The notes under the pieces: generated by a model | Database searches by the model: none | Told to the model about the DNA's origin: nothing | What the model saw: only the letters and a program-made list of their open reading frames with translations | NCBI GenBank assembly: GCA_964431285.1 | Contig: CAYSJO010000554.1 | Span: forward strand, 1 to 5,135 | Direction: 5' to 3' | DNA: 5,135 nt | Source: CAUZFZ01 sp964431285 | Lineage (GTDB): Bacteria; Planctomycetota; Planctomycetia; Planctomycetales; Planctomycetaceae | In this document: positions 1 through 5,135 of the stretch, one piece after another | Layout: each line of letters opens with the position of its first letter | Numbering within the stretch: the stretch's first letter is position 1 | Position numbers and translations under genes: made by a program

Positions 1-1656
1 AAGGGCGAATTGTGGCAGGCATCTGTTGGCGATGGCAGTTCGTCTCCCATTGTTGTGGGTGACCGGGTCTACCTCACCGGCTGGTCGAGCAACCGCGACT
101 CGGTGATCTGCCTGCACGCTGACAGTGGCAAAGAGTTGTGGCGGCGAACATACAACTCGCCGCGTTACGGTCGCCACGCTGTCGGTGATCAGCGTCTGTA
201 CTCCGGCGCCTGTTCAACGCCTGAGTACGACCCGGAAACCGGTCTGCTGTTCACCCTAGGCGTTGATGGCGACCTGCACGCCTGGGACACGCGACTCGAC
301 GGCAAGCCGGTCTGGTCGCTGAATCTCTACGAGCAATATAAGGCAAACAGGCGTCCTGAAGTCGCCGTCCGTAAAAAGACACGGCGTGACTACGGCTACA
401 TGAGTTCGCCGCTTGTTACTGGTGGCCAGTTGATTGTTGAGGTCGGTGGAGAGATGGCAAACCTGGTCGCTTTCGACAAGCGGACAGGTCGTCAACTGTG
501 GGAGTCCGAGAACCTTGATGAGGCAGGACACACGGGCGGTCCGGTCCCGATGCGTGTTGAGGGCATACCCTGTGTCGCCGTCCTGACGCTGAGGAATCTG
601 GTTGTCACGCGGATCGATGGTTCCAGTGCTGGCAGGACTGTTGCCGTTTATCCATGGACCACGGACTTCGCCAACAACATCCCGACGCCAGCAGTCTCCG
701 GTGATTCGGTGATTATCACGTCGGCCTACAACCACTATGCGATGTGCTGCGTGAAAGTGTCATTAAAGGGTGCAACAAAGGTCTGGGAGAACGAGCTGGC
801 ATCGGGAGTCTGCAGTCCGCTCGTCCACGATGGCCGGATTTACTGGGCCTGGCGTGGAGTGCATTGTGTGGGCCTTGAAAACGGCAAAGAGCTGTGGTCG
901 GGTGGCAAAGTTGGTTCCCAAGGCTCGTGTATCTTGACGAGTGACAACCGCCTGATTGTATATGCCAACAACGGTGATCTGTCGCTGGTTGAAACGGCCA
1001 GTCGATCTCCGCAGAAGTTCACACAACTTGCCGCGACGTCGGTCCTGTCGAAGACTGATGCGTGGCCACATGTGGTTCTTTCAAATGGTCGACTCATTTG
1101 CCGTGATCGCACTGGCAGCATCCGCTGCATCGTCGTCTCGGCAGACCTGGCCAGTAAAGTCGGAGCCACCGTGGCAAAGACGTCGCCCGCTTCGAGGCGT
1201 CCTGGAACAGTGCCGCCGACTGCGACTACCGTGAAGCCCATACGGACTGTGCCGCTGAAAGGCGGCTGGCCGGGAACTCGCGACGGCCTGGCGGTTGCCT
1301 GGGATCGTGGCTTTGATTCCCGACAGGTTCTGGTCGGTTTTCCACAACCGTCGACGGTGACGCTGAAACCGCGTGAGAAAGCGACGCTGGCATCTGGTGG
1401 AGAACTGCAGCTCGATGGGGGAGCGTTTTTGCTTTCCGGGCTTGAACGATCGCTCGTTCAGGCCGGTCAGCGCGACAACCAGCTCAGTATTGAAGCTGTG
1501 CTCACGTCGAATCAATCGAAGCAGACCGAGCCCGCCCGAATTGTGAGCTTTTCGGCCGATGAGTACTCACGCAATTTCACGATTGGCCAGGAAGGCGACC
1601 AGCTGCTCCTGCGTTTGAGAACGACTCGGACGGGAAAAAAACGGTATGAAACCTGA
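1..1656 (+). CDS. PQQ-like beta-propeller protein with start of a LamG domain (5'-partial, frameshifted at 3' end)
   Basis: The reading frame is open from base 1 and the first residues (KGELWQASVGDGSSSP) are already mid-repeat, so the true start lies upstream and any signal peptide is not visible. The TTG at position 10 is internal, not a start. Numbering from base 1 gives 551 residues. Residues 1 to about 375 are a PQQ/BamB-type beta-propeller: the recurring G-x-x-x-W docking motif is seen as GKELW (43-47), GRQLW (163-167), ATKVW (258-262) and GKELW (295-299), with segments such as SSPIVVGDRVYLTGW between them. A Pro/Thr-rich linker follows (about 385-410), then the first strands of a LamG/concanavalin-like domain (QLSIEAVLTSN from 494, then ARIVSFSADEYSRNFTIGQEGD). 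The frame then runs through an A7 tract into TGA, cutting the LamG domain in half; its other half is in the +1 frame. Such proteins are usually exported and bind proteins or glycans; a PQQ enzyme role is not supported. The propeller assignment is secure, the function unknown. Confidence 0.88.
   Translation, partial: KGELWQASVGDGSSSPIVVGDRVYLTGWSSNRDSVICLHADSGKELWRRTYNSPRYGRHAVGDQRLYSGACSTPEYDPETGLLFTLGVDGDLHAWDTRLDGKPVWSLNLYEQYKANRRPEVAVRKKTRRDYGYMSSPLVTGGQLIVEVGGEMANLVAFDKRTGRQLWESENLDEAGHTGGPVPMRVEGIPCVAVLTLRNLVVTRIDGSSAGRTVAVYPWTTDFANNIPTPAVSGDSVIITSAYNHYAMCCVKVSLKGATKVWENELASGVCSPLVHDGRIYWAWRGVHCVGLENGKELWSGGKVGSQGSCILTSDNRLIVYANNGDLSLVETASRSPQKFTQLAATSVLSKTDAWPHVVLSNGRLICRDRTGSIRCIVVSADLASKVGATVAKTSPASRRPGTVPPTATTVKPIRTVPLKGGWPGTRDGLAVAWDRGFDSRQVLVGFPQPSTVTLKPREKATLASGGELQLDGGAFLLSGLERSLVQAGQRDNQLSIEAVLTSNQSKQTEPARIVSFSADEYSRNFTIGQEGDQLLLRLRTTRTGKKRYET
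1635..1641 (+). other. A7 homopolymer at the frame break of the propeller/LamG gene
   Basis: Seven consecutive A's sit exactly where the coding frame passes from frame 1 to frame 2. With six A's the LamG domain reads through without a gap. A -1 ribosomal shift here would meet TGA at 1647-1649, so only a +1 (or equivalent -2) change restores the protein. The tract may be an assembly or sequencing indel, a recent inactivating mutation, or a site of polymerase slippage. Confidence 0.75.
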
Positions 1657-1945
1657 AGTGAAACTTGGCCCGATTCCCTCGAATAAGCGACTGCATGTCG
1701 TTGCCAGCTACCGACCCGGTCAGCTCGATTGCTGGATCAATGGGAAGCAGACCATCAACACAAATCGCGTGCAGGGAGACTTCAGTAACTGGGATTCAGG
1801 TCATCATCTGCTGCTGGGCGACGAATGGGATGGCGGCACGGTCCGAAAGTGGCGAGGCCGGACCGATCGGTTCTCGATCTACTCGCGGGCGATGACCGAA
1901 ACGGAAGTGCAGCAGCGATATCGACTCGCCGGCTCGCCCAAGTGA
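1646..1945 (+). CDS. C-terminal half of the LamG domain of the upstream propeller protein (out of frame)
   Basis: These 99 codons encode the second half of a LamG/concanavalin A-like fold: strand LHVVASYRPG (16-25), the hairpin DCWINGK (28-34), GDFSNW (44-49), LLLGDEW (55-61), and the typical closing strand FSIYSRAMTETEV (76-88), matching the usual 'IYxRALxxxEV' end of these domains. Standing alone it would be half a domain with no signal peptide. It lies in the +1 frame relative to the upstream ORF and overlaps it by 11 bp. Removing one A from the A7 run at 1635-1641 joins the two into one 647-residue (5'-partial) protein, reading ...RTGKNGMKPEVKLG..., a smooth LamG sequence. The ATG at 1646 has no good ribosome binding site (GGGA at 1632-1635 is about 10 bases away), so independent initiation is unlikely, though reinitiation after the TGA at 1654 cannot be excluded. 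It ends in tandem stops TGATGA (1943-1948). Confidence 0.85.
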   Translation: MKPEVKLGPIPSNKRLHVVASYRPGQLDCWINGKQTINTNRVQGDFSNWDSGHHLLLGDEWDGGTVRKWRGRTDRFSIYSRAMTETEVQQRYRLAGSPK

Positions 1946-1992
1946 TGACGGCTGTCGTGGCGACAACGCCGAATTCCAGTCCACTGCAAGAC

Positions 1993-1997
1993 GGAGA
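1993..1997 (+). promoter_or_regulatory. Ribosome binding site of the S10 peptidase gene
   Basis: GGAGA lies 5 bases before the ATG at 2003. It fixes this start: upstream in the same frame there is only non-start sequence back to the tandem stops ending the LamG frame. Confidence 0.7.
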
Positions 1998-2002
1998 ATA
2001 GA

Positions 2003-3526
2003 ATGCCGGACGTTCCGGACATCAACGACGCAAGTGCGTCGGGGAACCTGCAAACCAATGGATCGACGACCGGGCACACGCTCACATTGAGCGGCGACGA
2101 AATGCCGTATCGCGCGATTGCTGAGTGGACGACACTCCGGAAGATTCACAAGCCGGTTGCTCACGTCTTTCACACCGCGTATCTGGTCGATTCGGACGAC
2201 GGACAGGATCGGCCGTTGACGTTTGTCTTCAACGGTGGTCCAGGAGCCGCGTCCGCGTATCTGCATATGGGAGCACTGGGGCCTCAACGGGTCGCCTTTG
2301 GAGAGAGTGGAAGCCTGCCTGCTCCACCCATACGGATCGTCGACAATCTGGAAACGTGGCTGACATTCACCGACCTCGTTTTCATTGATCCCATTGGGAC
2401 CGGGTTCAGCCGAGCTATTCAGGAGACCTCGAGTCGATCGGGTTCGTCGGACGGCGACAGGAGCTCAACGGACCCGCAGGAGAATGCGGACTTCTGGGAA
2501 ATCGATCGCGACCTGGATTCGCTGGGTGAGTTCATCAGCCGGTTCCTGTCGCAGCATCACCGCTGGACATCGCCACTCTTCATCGCCGGTGAAAGCTACG
2601 GAGGCTTTCGGGTGGCAAAGATGGCTCGGTCTCTGCAGCAGAGCTACGGCGTTGGCCTGTGCGGCGCCCTGCTGATATCTCCGGCGATCGAATTCGATGG
2701 ACTGTTTGGATCGGATTACAACTTGACTCACTGGGCCGAAGTGTTCCCGTCGATGGTCGCGGCCGCTCACCAGCATGGCATGACAAGGAACGTGCCGGAC
2801 GGGATCAGTCAGAGCGACCTGATGACTATGGCGGAGACATTCGCAACGACCGAACTGCCACGCTGGCTGACTCAGGGTGAGGGTCTGTCTGCGGACGACC
2901 AGTCTGACATCACAATTCGCATCGCCGACCTGACAGGTCTGCCTGAATCGCTCATCGTTCGGGCCGAAGGACGGATAACCCCGACCATTTTCTGCCGGGA
3001 GCTTTTGCGCGAGCAGCGACGTGTCTGTGGTCTTTACGACGCTTCAGTTTCGACAGTCGATCCGTTTCCCGACCGCAGTCAGTTCGAAGGTCCCGATCCA
3101 TCGCTCTCCGGGCTCGACCGGCTGTTTACGGGAGCAATCAATCATCAGCTCCGCACGACACTGAAAGTCGAATCCGATCTGGACTACCGACTGCTCAGCA
3201 TGCAGGTCAATGAGAAGTGGAAAGACGACACCGGCGACCATGTCTTCCGCAAGCTGATCGGCGCGATGGACGACCTCCGCTACGGAATGAGTCTGAACCC
3301 GCACATGCAGGTCTTTATTGCTCACGGTTGCTTCGACCTGGTCACACCCTACTTCGCAAGTCGTCGTCTGGCTCGCCTGATGAAGCTGACTCCCGAGCAG
3401 AAGAACAACCTGATCTCGAAGAACTACAACGGCGGCCACATGTTCTACAGTTGGGATGAATCCCGCCGATTGTTTTTCGACGACGCCGGCAAGTTTTACA
3501 GTCGGGCGATTCCCGTCGAACAGTAA
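2003..3526 (+). CDS. Serine carboxypeptidase, peptidase family S10
   Basis: This 507-residue protein has the hallmarks of family S10 carboxypeptidases, which remove C-terminal residues from peptides using an alpha/beta-hydrolase fold. Visible motifs in order: FVFNGGPGAAS (NGGPG at 77-81, the oxyanion-hole/substrate carboxylate loop), GALGPQRV, the strand LVFIDPIGTGFSRA, the nucleophile elbow IAGESYGGFR with Ser198, HGCFDLVTPYFAS with Asp445, and YNGGHMFYSWDESRRLF with His479. All three catalytic residues are present and the length is typical for bacterial members, so it is probably active. The motif has Ala-Ala after NGGPG, where many eukaryotic enzymes have Ser-Ser. A Ser/Asp-rich stretch (about 141-160) precedes the ENADFWEIDRDLDSLGEFI helix, probably a surface loop. 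The N-terminus (MPDVPDINDASASG) is polar, with no signal peptide or membrane segment, and no alternative in-frame start exists upstream, so as written the enzyme would stay in the cytoplasm. It starts 57 bp after the LamG fragment. Substrate unknown. Confidence 0.93.
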   Translation: MPDVPDINDASASGNLQTNGSTTGHTLTLSGDEMPYRAIAEWTTLRKIHKPVAHVFHTAYLVDSDDGQDRPLTFVFNGGPGAASAYLHMGALGPQRVAFGESGSLPAPPIRIVDNLETWLTFTDLVFIDPIGTGFSRAIQETSSRSGSSDGDRSSTDPQENADFWEIDRDLDSLGEFISRFLSQHHRWTSPLFIAGESYGGFRVAKMARSLQQSYGVGLCGALLISPAIEFDGLFGSDYNLTHWAEVFPSMVAAAHQHGMTRNVPDGISQSDLMTMAETFATTELPRWLTQGEGLSADDQSDITIRIADLTGLPESLIVRAEGRITPTIFCRELLREQRRVCGLYDASVSTVDPFPDRSQFEGPDPSLSGLDRLFTGAINHQLRTTLKVESDLDYRLLSMQVNEKWKDDTGDHVFRKLIGAMDDLRYGMSLNPHMQVFIAHGCFDLVTPYFASRRLARLMKLTPEQKNNLISKNYNGGHMFYSWDESRRLFFDDAGKFYSRAIPVEQ

Positions 3527-3587
3527 CATGAGTGGAAGATGGCACGTGGCACATTGCATCGGGTGAGTGATGATTCTTGTCGATCCC

Positions 3588-3591
3588 GGAG
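3588..3591 (+). promoter_or_regulatory. Ribosome binding site deciding the PrpB start
   Basis: GGAG lies 9 bases before ATG 3601. It favours 3601 over the TTG at 3577, which lies upstream of it. The TTG at 3598 directly before the ATG is 6 bases away and would add only one residue. Confidence 0.55.
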
Positions 3592-3600
3592 TTTCGATTG

Positions 3601-4476
3601 ATGGCTGACTCACCAGGCAAGCGATTTCGTCAGGCCGTTGAGGACGAACGGCCTTTGCAGGTGGCCGGTGTGATCAACGCATACTGCGCGAAACTGGCGG
3701 GCAATGCGGGCTTTCGAGCGCTGTATCTGTCGGGGGCCGGAGTTGCCAATGCCGCATTCGGTCTGCCCGATCTGGGGATGACATCACTCAACGACGTGGC
3801 CGAGGAAGCGCGACGTGTCACCGCGGCAACAGACATTCCACTTCTGGTCGACTGCGACACGGGCTGGGAAAGTTCACTGACTATTGAACGCTCTGTCGGC
3901 GAGATGATTCGGGCGGGAGTCGCGGCGATCCATCTTGAAGACCAGGTCGATCAAAAACGCTGCGGGCATCGTCCCGGAAAACAACTTGTGTCGACAGGTG
4001 AGATGGTGGGCCGTCTGCAATCGGCGGCCGACGCGAGGACGGACGCGAATTTTGTCCTGATGGCGCGGACGGATGCAGCCGGAGTGGAGGGTGTGGACGA
4101 CGCCATTGAACGAGCAGGGCGGTACATCGAAGCTGGCGCGGACATGATTTTTGCTGAAGCTCTGACAGACGCGGAGCAGTTTTCCCAGTTCACACAGGCA
4201 CTGTCCGTCCCCGTACTGGCCAACATCACAGAGTTCGGCAACACCCCGTTACTGACAGTCGACCAACTCAGGGATGCCGGTATTCGTTTGGTGTTGTACC
4301 CATTGACTGCGTTTCGTGCGATGAGTGCCGCGGCCGTGCATGTTTATGAGACCCTTCGCACCGAGGGGACTCAAAAACGCCTGTTGCCTGTGATGCAGAA
4401 CCGAGAAGAACTTTATGAAGTACTCGACTATCACCACTTCGAGCGTAGGCTCGATGCGGGCCAGGCATCGAGTTGA
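3601..4476 (+). CDS. prpB: 2-methylisocitrate lyase (methylcitrate cycle)
   Basis: The 291-residue product closely resembles E. coli PrpB (296 residues) over its whole length. It cleaves (2S,3R)-2-methylisocitrate to pyruvate and succinate, the last step of propionate oxidation in the cytoplasm, and belongs to the isocitrate lyase/PEP mutase TIM-barrel superfamily. Visible features: N-terminal SPGKRFR (4-10); YLSGAGVAN with Ser44; GLPDLG with Asp57; metal-binding VDCDTG with Asp84 and Asp86; HLEDQ with Glu113; the catalytic loop KRCGHRPGK (119-127) with the essential Cys121; MARTDA with Arg156; ANITEFG; LYPLTAFRAM; and the C-terminal TEGTQKRLLPVMQNREELYE. The KRCGH loop and the C-terminal segment favour methylisocitrate lyase over isocitrate lyase or PEP mutase. 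Small departures are Ala46 where E. coli has Gly (SGG) and GWESS after the metal site where E. coli has GFGSS. The start at 3601 matches the family N-terminus and its Shine-Dalgarno. The gene lies 74 bp after the S10 peptidase; prpC and prpD are not in the window. Confidence 0.96.
   Translation: MADSPGKRFRQAVEDERPLQVAGVINAYCAKLAGNAGFRALYLSGAGVANAAFGLPDLGMTSLNDVAEEARRVTAATDIPLLVDCDTGWESSLTIERSVGEMIRAGVAAIHLEDQVDQKRCGHRPGKQLVSTGEMVGRLQSAADARTDANFVLMARTDAAGVEGVDDAIERAGRYIEAGADMIFAEALTDAEQFSQFTQALSVPVLANITEFGNTPLLTVDQLRDAGIRLVLYPLTAFRAMSAAAVHVYETLRTEGTQKRLLPVMQNREELYEVLDYHHFERRLDAGQASS
4450..4472 (+). terminator. Hairpin at the end of prpB, possible weak terminator
   Basis: CTCGATGC (4450-4457) and GCATCGAG (4465-4472) form a perfect 8-bp stem with a 7-base loop GGGCCAG, ending just before the TGA at 4474. 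No T-tract follows (the next bases are TTGAGCGTCAAATTAG), so it is not a classical intrinsic terminator. It might stabilise the 3' end of the mRNA or act with Rho, or be a by-product of coding sequence. Confidence 0.3.
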
Positions 4477-4536
4477 GCGTCAAATTAGTCCGACTCACGT
4501 GACGGGCGGGATACTTGTAGGCAGTCGTTGATCGTT

Positions 4537-4541
4537 AGGAG
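4537..4541 (+). promoter_or_regulatory. Ribosome binding site deciding the start of the small exported protein
   Basis: AGGAG lies 7 bases before ATG 4549. The alternative TTG at 4528 is upstream of this site, so 4549 is the better start. Confidence 0.7.
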
Positions 4542-4548
4542 TCCCCAG

Positions 4549-4959
4549 ATGCCGACGAACACACACGTGCAGAAACGCCGCTTTGCCGCTGTGCTCATGA
4601 TGAATGCTTTGCTGTTTGTTTCAACGCTGTCTTCTGACGTTCAGTGCCAGAAAGACGAAAGAGCCGTCTGGGAATATACAGGTGGGTGTGGCAAGTCATG
4701 GATAACACATACGTCCGGAAAGAAATGGACTATTTACCTGGGTAACGCAACAACCGTGCTTAACGTTGAAGAGGAGCGAACGACGGACCGCATTACGCTG
4801 CGGAACCCTGTGAGTGGACTCTGGACGCGTCTGTACAACAACTATGGCGAATTGAAGAAGCCTCCTCAGCAGAATGTGTGGGTGAAGTTCGGCTCGGGGA
4901 GTTTTGCAAGGTTGTGGTATAAAGCGAGTTCCAGCGTTTCTGGTGTGCGGTATCCGTAG
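4549..4959 (+). CDS. Small exported Trp-rich protein of unknown function
   Basis: The product is 136 residues. Residues 1-11 are polar and basic (ending QKRR), 12-27 are a hydrophobic core (FAAVLMMNALLFVSTL), and a signal-peptidase I site is plausible after Cys33 (V-Q-C); the sequence before Cys33 does not fit a lipobox, so a lipoprotein is unlikely. The mature part is rich in Trp and Tyr (W41, W51, W60, W92, W111, W123) with a predicted beta pattern: WEYTGG, GKKWTIYL, ERTTDRITLRNP and WTRLYNNY. The rhythm 'G..W ... R....I.L .. R....RLY' recalls small uncharacterised secreted proteins that are frequent in planctomycetes, but that is from memory and I cannot name a domain. Function unknown. 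The last 31 codons (from about residue 106) lie antisense to the C-terminus of an ISL3 transposase, so the original 3' end may have been replaced by insertion-sequence DNA. It lies 72 bp after prpB and has its own good Shine-Dalgarno. Confidence 0.72.
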   Translation: MPTNTHVQKRRFAAVLMMNALLFVSTLSSDVQCQKDERAVWEYTGGCGKSWITHTSGKKWTIYLGNATTVLNVEEERTTDRITLRNPVSGLWTRLYNNYGELKKPPQQNVWVKFGSGSFARLWYKASSSVSGVRYP

Positions 4960-5135
4960 GAGTTTCTCATGGGCTCTTTCGCCTTGTTGTTCAGACGCTC
5001 AACCACTCCGGCGCTGAATTGGCCCTTCGCCCGGAACCAGTTCAGAAGCAGGTCCTGGTGAGTACGCAGCGTGCCCACCACTTTCTTCATCGGGTCCAGA
5101 TGGCTCCGCATCACGCGCACACACCAGTCGTGGAG
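4866..5135 (-). CDS. ISL3-family transposase, C-terminal part (cut by window edge)
   Basis: Reading the minus strand from base 5135 to the TGA at 4866-4868 gives 89 codons with no start needed at 5120: the frame stays open to the window edge (LHDWCVRVMRSHLDPMKKV...), so the gene continues beyond it. The sequence carries the typical C-terminal block of ISL3-family (DDE) transposases: WCxRVMRSxxxPMKK, LLNWFRAKGQFSAGVVERLNNKAK, the SYGYRTPETLELALYHNLAKLPEP stretch and the terminal FTHTFC. The late catalytic Glu region expected around SAGVVERLNNKAK is present as Glu. These enzymes move insertion sequences by cutting and pasting. No terminal inverted repeat could be identified between the stop codon and the preceding gene, which leaves open whether the element is complete at this end. 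It converges on the small exported protein gene and overlaps it by 94 bp. Confidence 0.88.
   Translation of the reverse strand, partial: LHDWCVRVMRSHLDPMKKVVGTLRTHQDLLLNWFRAKGQFSAGVVERLNNKAKEPMRNSYGYRTPETLELALYHNLAKLPEPNFTHTFC
4866..5135. mobile_element. End of an ISL3-family insertion sequence (partial, boundary undefined)
   Basis: The transposase fragment marks insertion-sequence DNA extending to the window edge. The element must reach at least to 4866. Its outer end probably lies between about 4837, where the small exported protein still looks native (RLYNNY), and 4866. I see no inverted repeat in that short stretch, and the other end and any target duplication are outside the window. Confidence 0.6.

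Noticed and set aside
956..1234. 92-codon + strand ORF in another frame of the propeller gene
   Set aside because: Arg- and Ser-rich, low-complexity translation typical of a shifted frame; no ribosome binding site and it overlaps real coding sequence.
1443..1458. Inverted repeat GAACGA/TCGTTC
   Set aside because: Short 6-bp stem inside coding sequence with no T-tract or conserved context; likely chance.
1081..1515. 144-codon minus-strand ORF inside the propeller gene
   Set aside because: It is antisense to clear propeller and LamG sequence, shows no recognisable domain, and is an open frame produced by high-GC codon use.
1632..1649. Programmed -1 ribosomal frameshift at the A7 run
   Set aside because: Shifting -1 leads directly to TGA at 1647-1649; the LamG half is in the opposite direction (+1).
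1951..1966. Small hairpin TGTCG/CGACA after the LamG stop
   Set aside because: Only a 5-bp stem with a 3-base loop and no T-tract; too weak to call a terminator.
1796..2287. 163-codon minus-strand ORF across the LamG/peptidase junction
   Set aside because: It spans two genuine + strand genes and its translation has no domain-like features.
3577..3600. TTG 3577 as start of prpB
   Set aside because: It lies upstream of the GGAG site, and family members begin at the SPGK region just after ATG 3601.
3044..3613. 189-codon minus-strand ORF opposite the S10 peptidase
   Set aside because: It covers the catalytic Asp and His regions of the peptidase on the other strand and resembles nothing known; judged a shadow.
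4528..4548. TTG 4528 as start of the small exported protein
   Set aside because: The AGGAG site lies between it and ATG 4549, and the signal peptide is complete from 4549.
4972..4981. GGCTCTTTCG resembling an ISL3-type inverted-repeat tip
   Set aside because: It lies inside the transposase coding sequence, encoding the conserved KAKEP segment on the minus strand, so it cannot be the element's end.

Overview
The window reads as chromosomal DNA from a planctomycete-like bacterium. This is an inference from gene content: a PQQ-type beta-propeller fused to a C-terminal LamG/concanavalin-like domain, a bacterial S10 serine carboxypeptidase, a small Trp-rich exported protein of a kind common in that phylum, and moderately high GC. 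No marker gene fixes the taxonomy.

Layout, left to right. (1) Positions 1-1945 (+) hold the 3' part of a large beta-propeller/LamG protein. Its start lies outside the window, and its reading frame is broken inside the LamG domain at a run of seven A's (1635-1641), so it appears as two overlapping ORFs (1-1656 and 1646-1945). (2) Positions 2003-3526 (+) encode a full-length S10-family serine carboxypeptidase with an intact Ser-Asp-His triad and no visible signal peptide. (3) Positions 3601-4476 (+) encode a complete 2-methylisocitrate lyase (PrpB), the last step of the methylcitrate cycle for propionate. The prpC and prpD partners are not in the window. An 8-bp hairpin overlaps its stop codon. 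(4) Positions 4549-4959 (+) encode a small exported protein of unknown function. (5) Positions 4866-5135 (-) hold the C-terminal 89 codons of an ISL3-family transposase, cut by the window edge. It converges on, and overlaps, the last 31 codons of gene 4.

The four + strand genes are separated by only 57-74 bp, so co-transcription is possible, but their functions do not form an obvious pathway. I see no tRNA, rRNA, CRISPR array, riboswitch or defence cassette, and no convincing new multi-gene system. The points most worth checking are the homopolymer frameshift in the LamG domain and the antisense overlap between the small exported protein and the transposase end. No stretch longer than 300 bases is without a gene.
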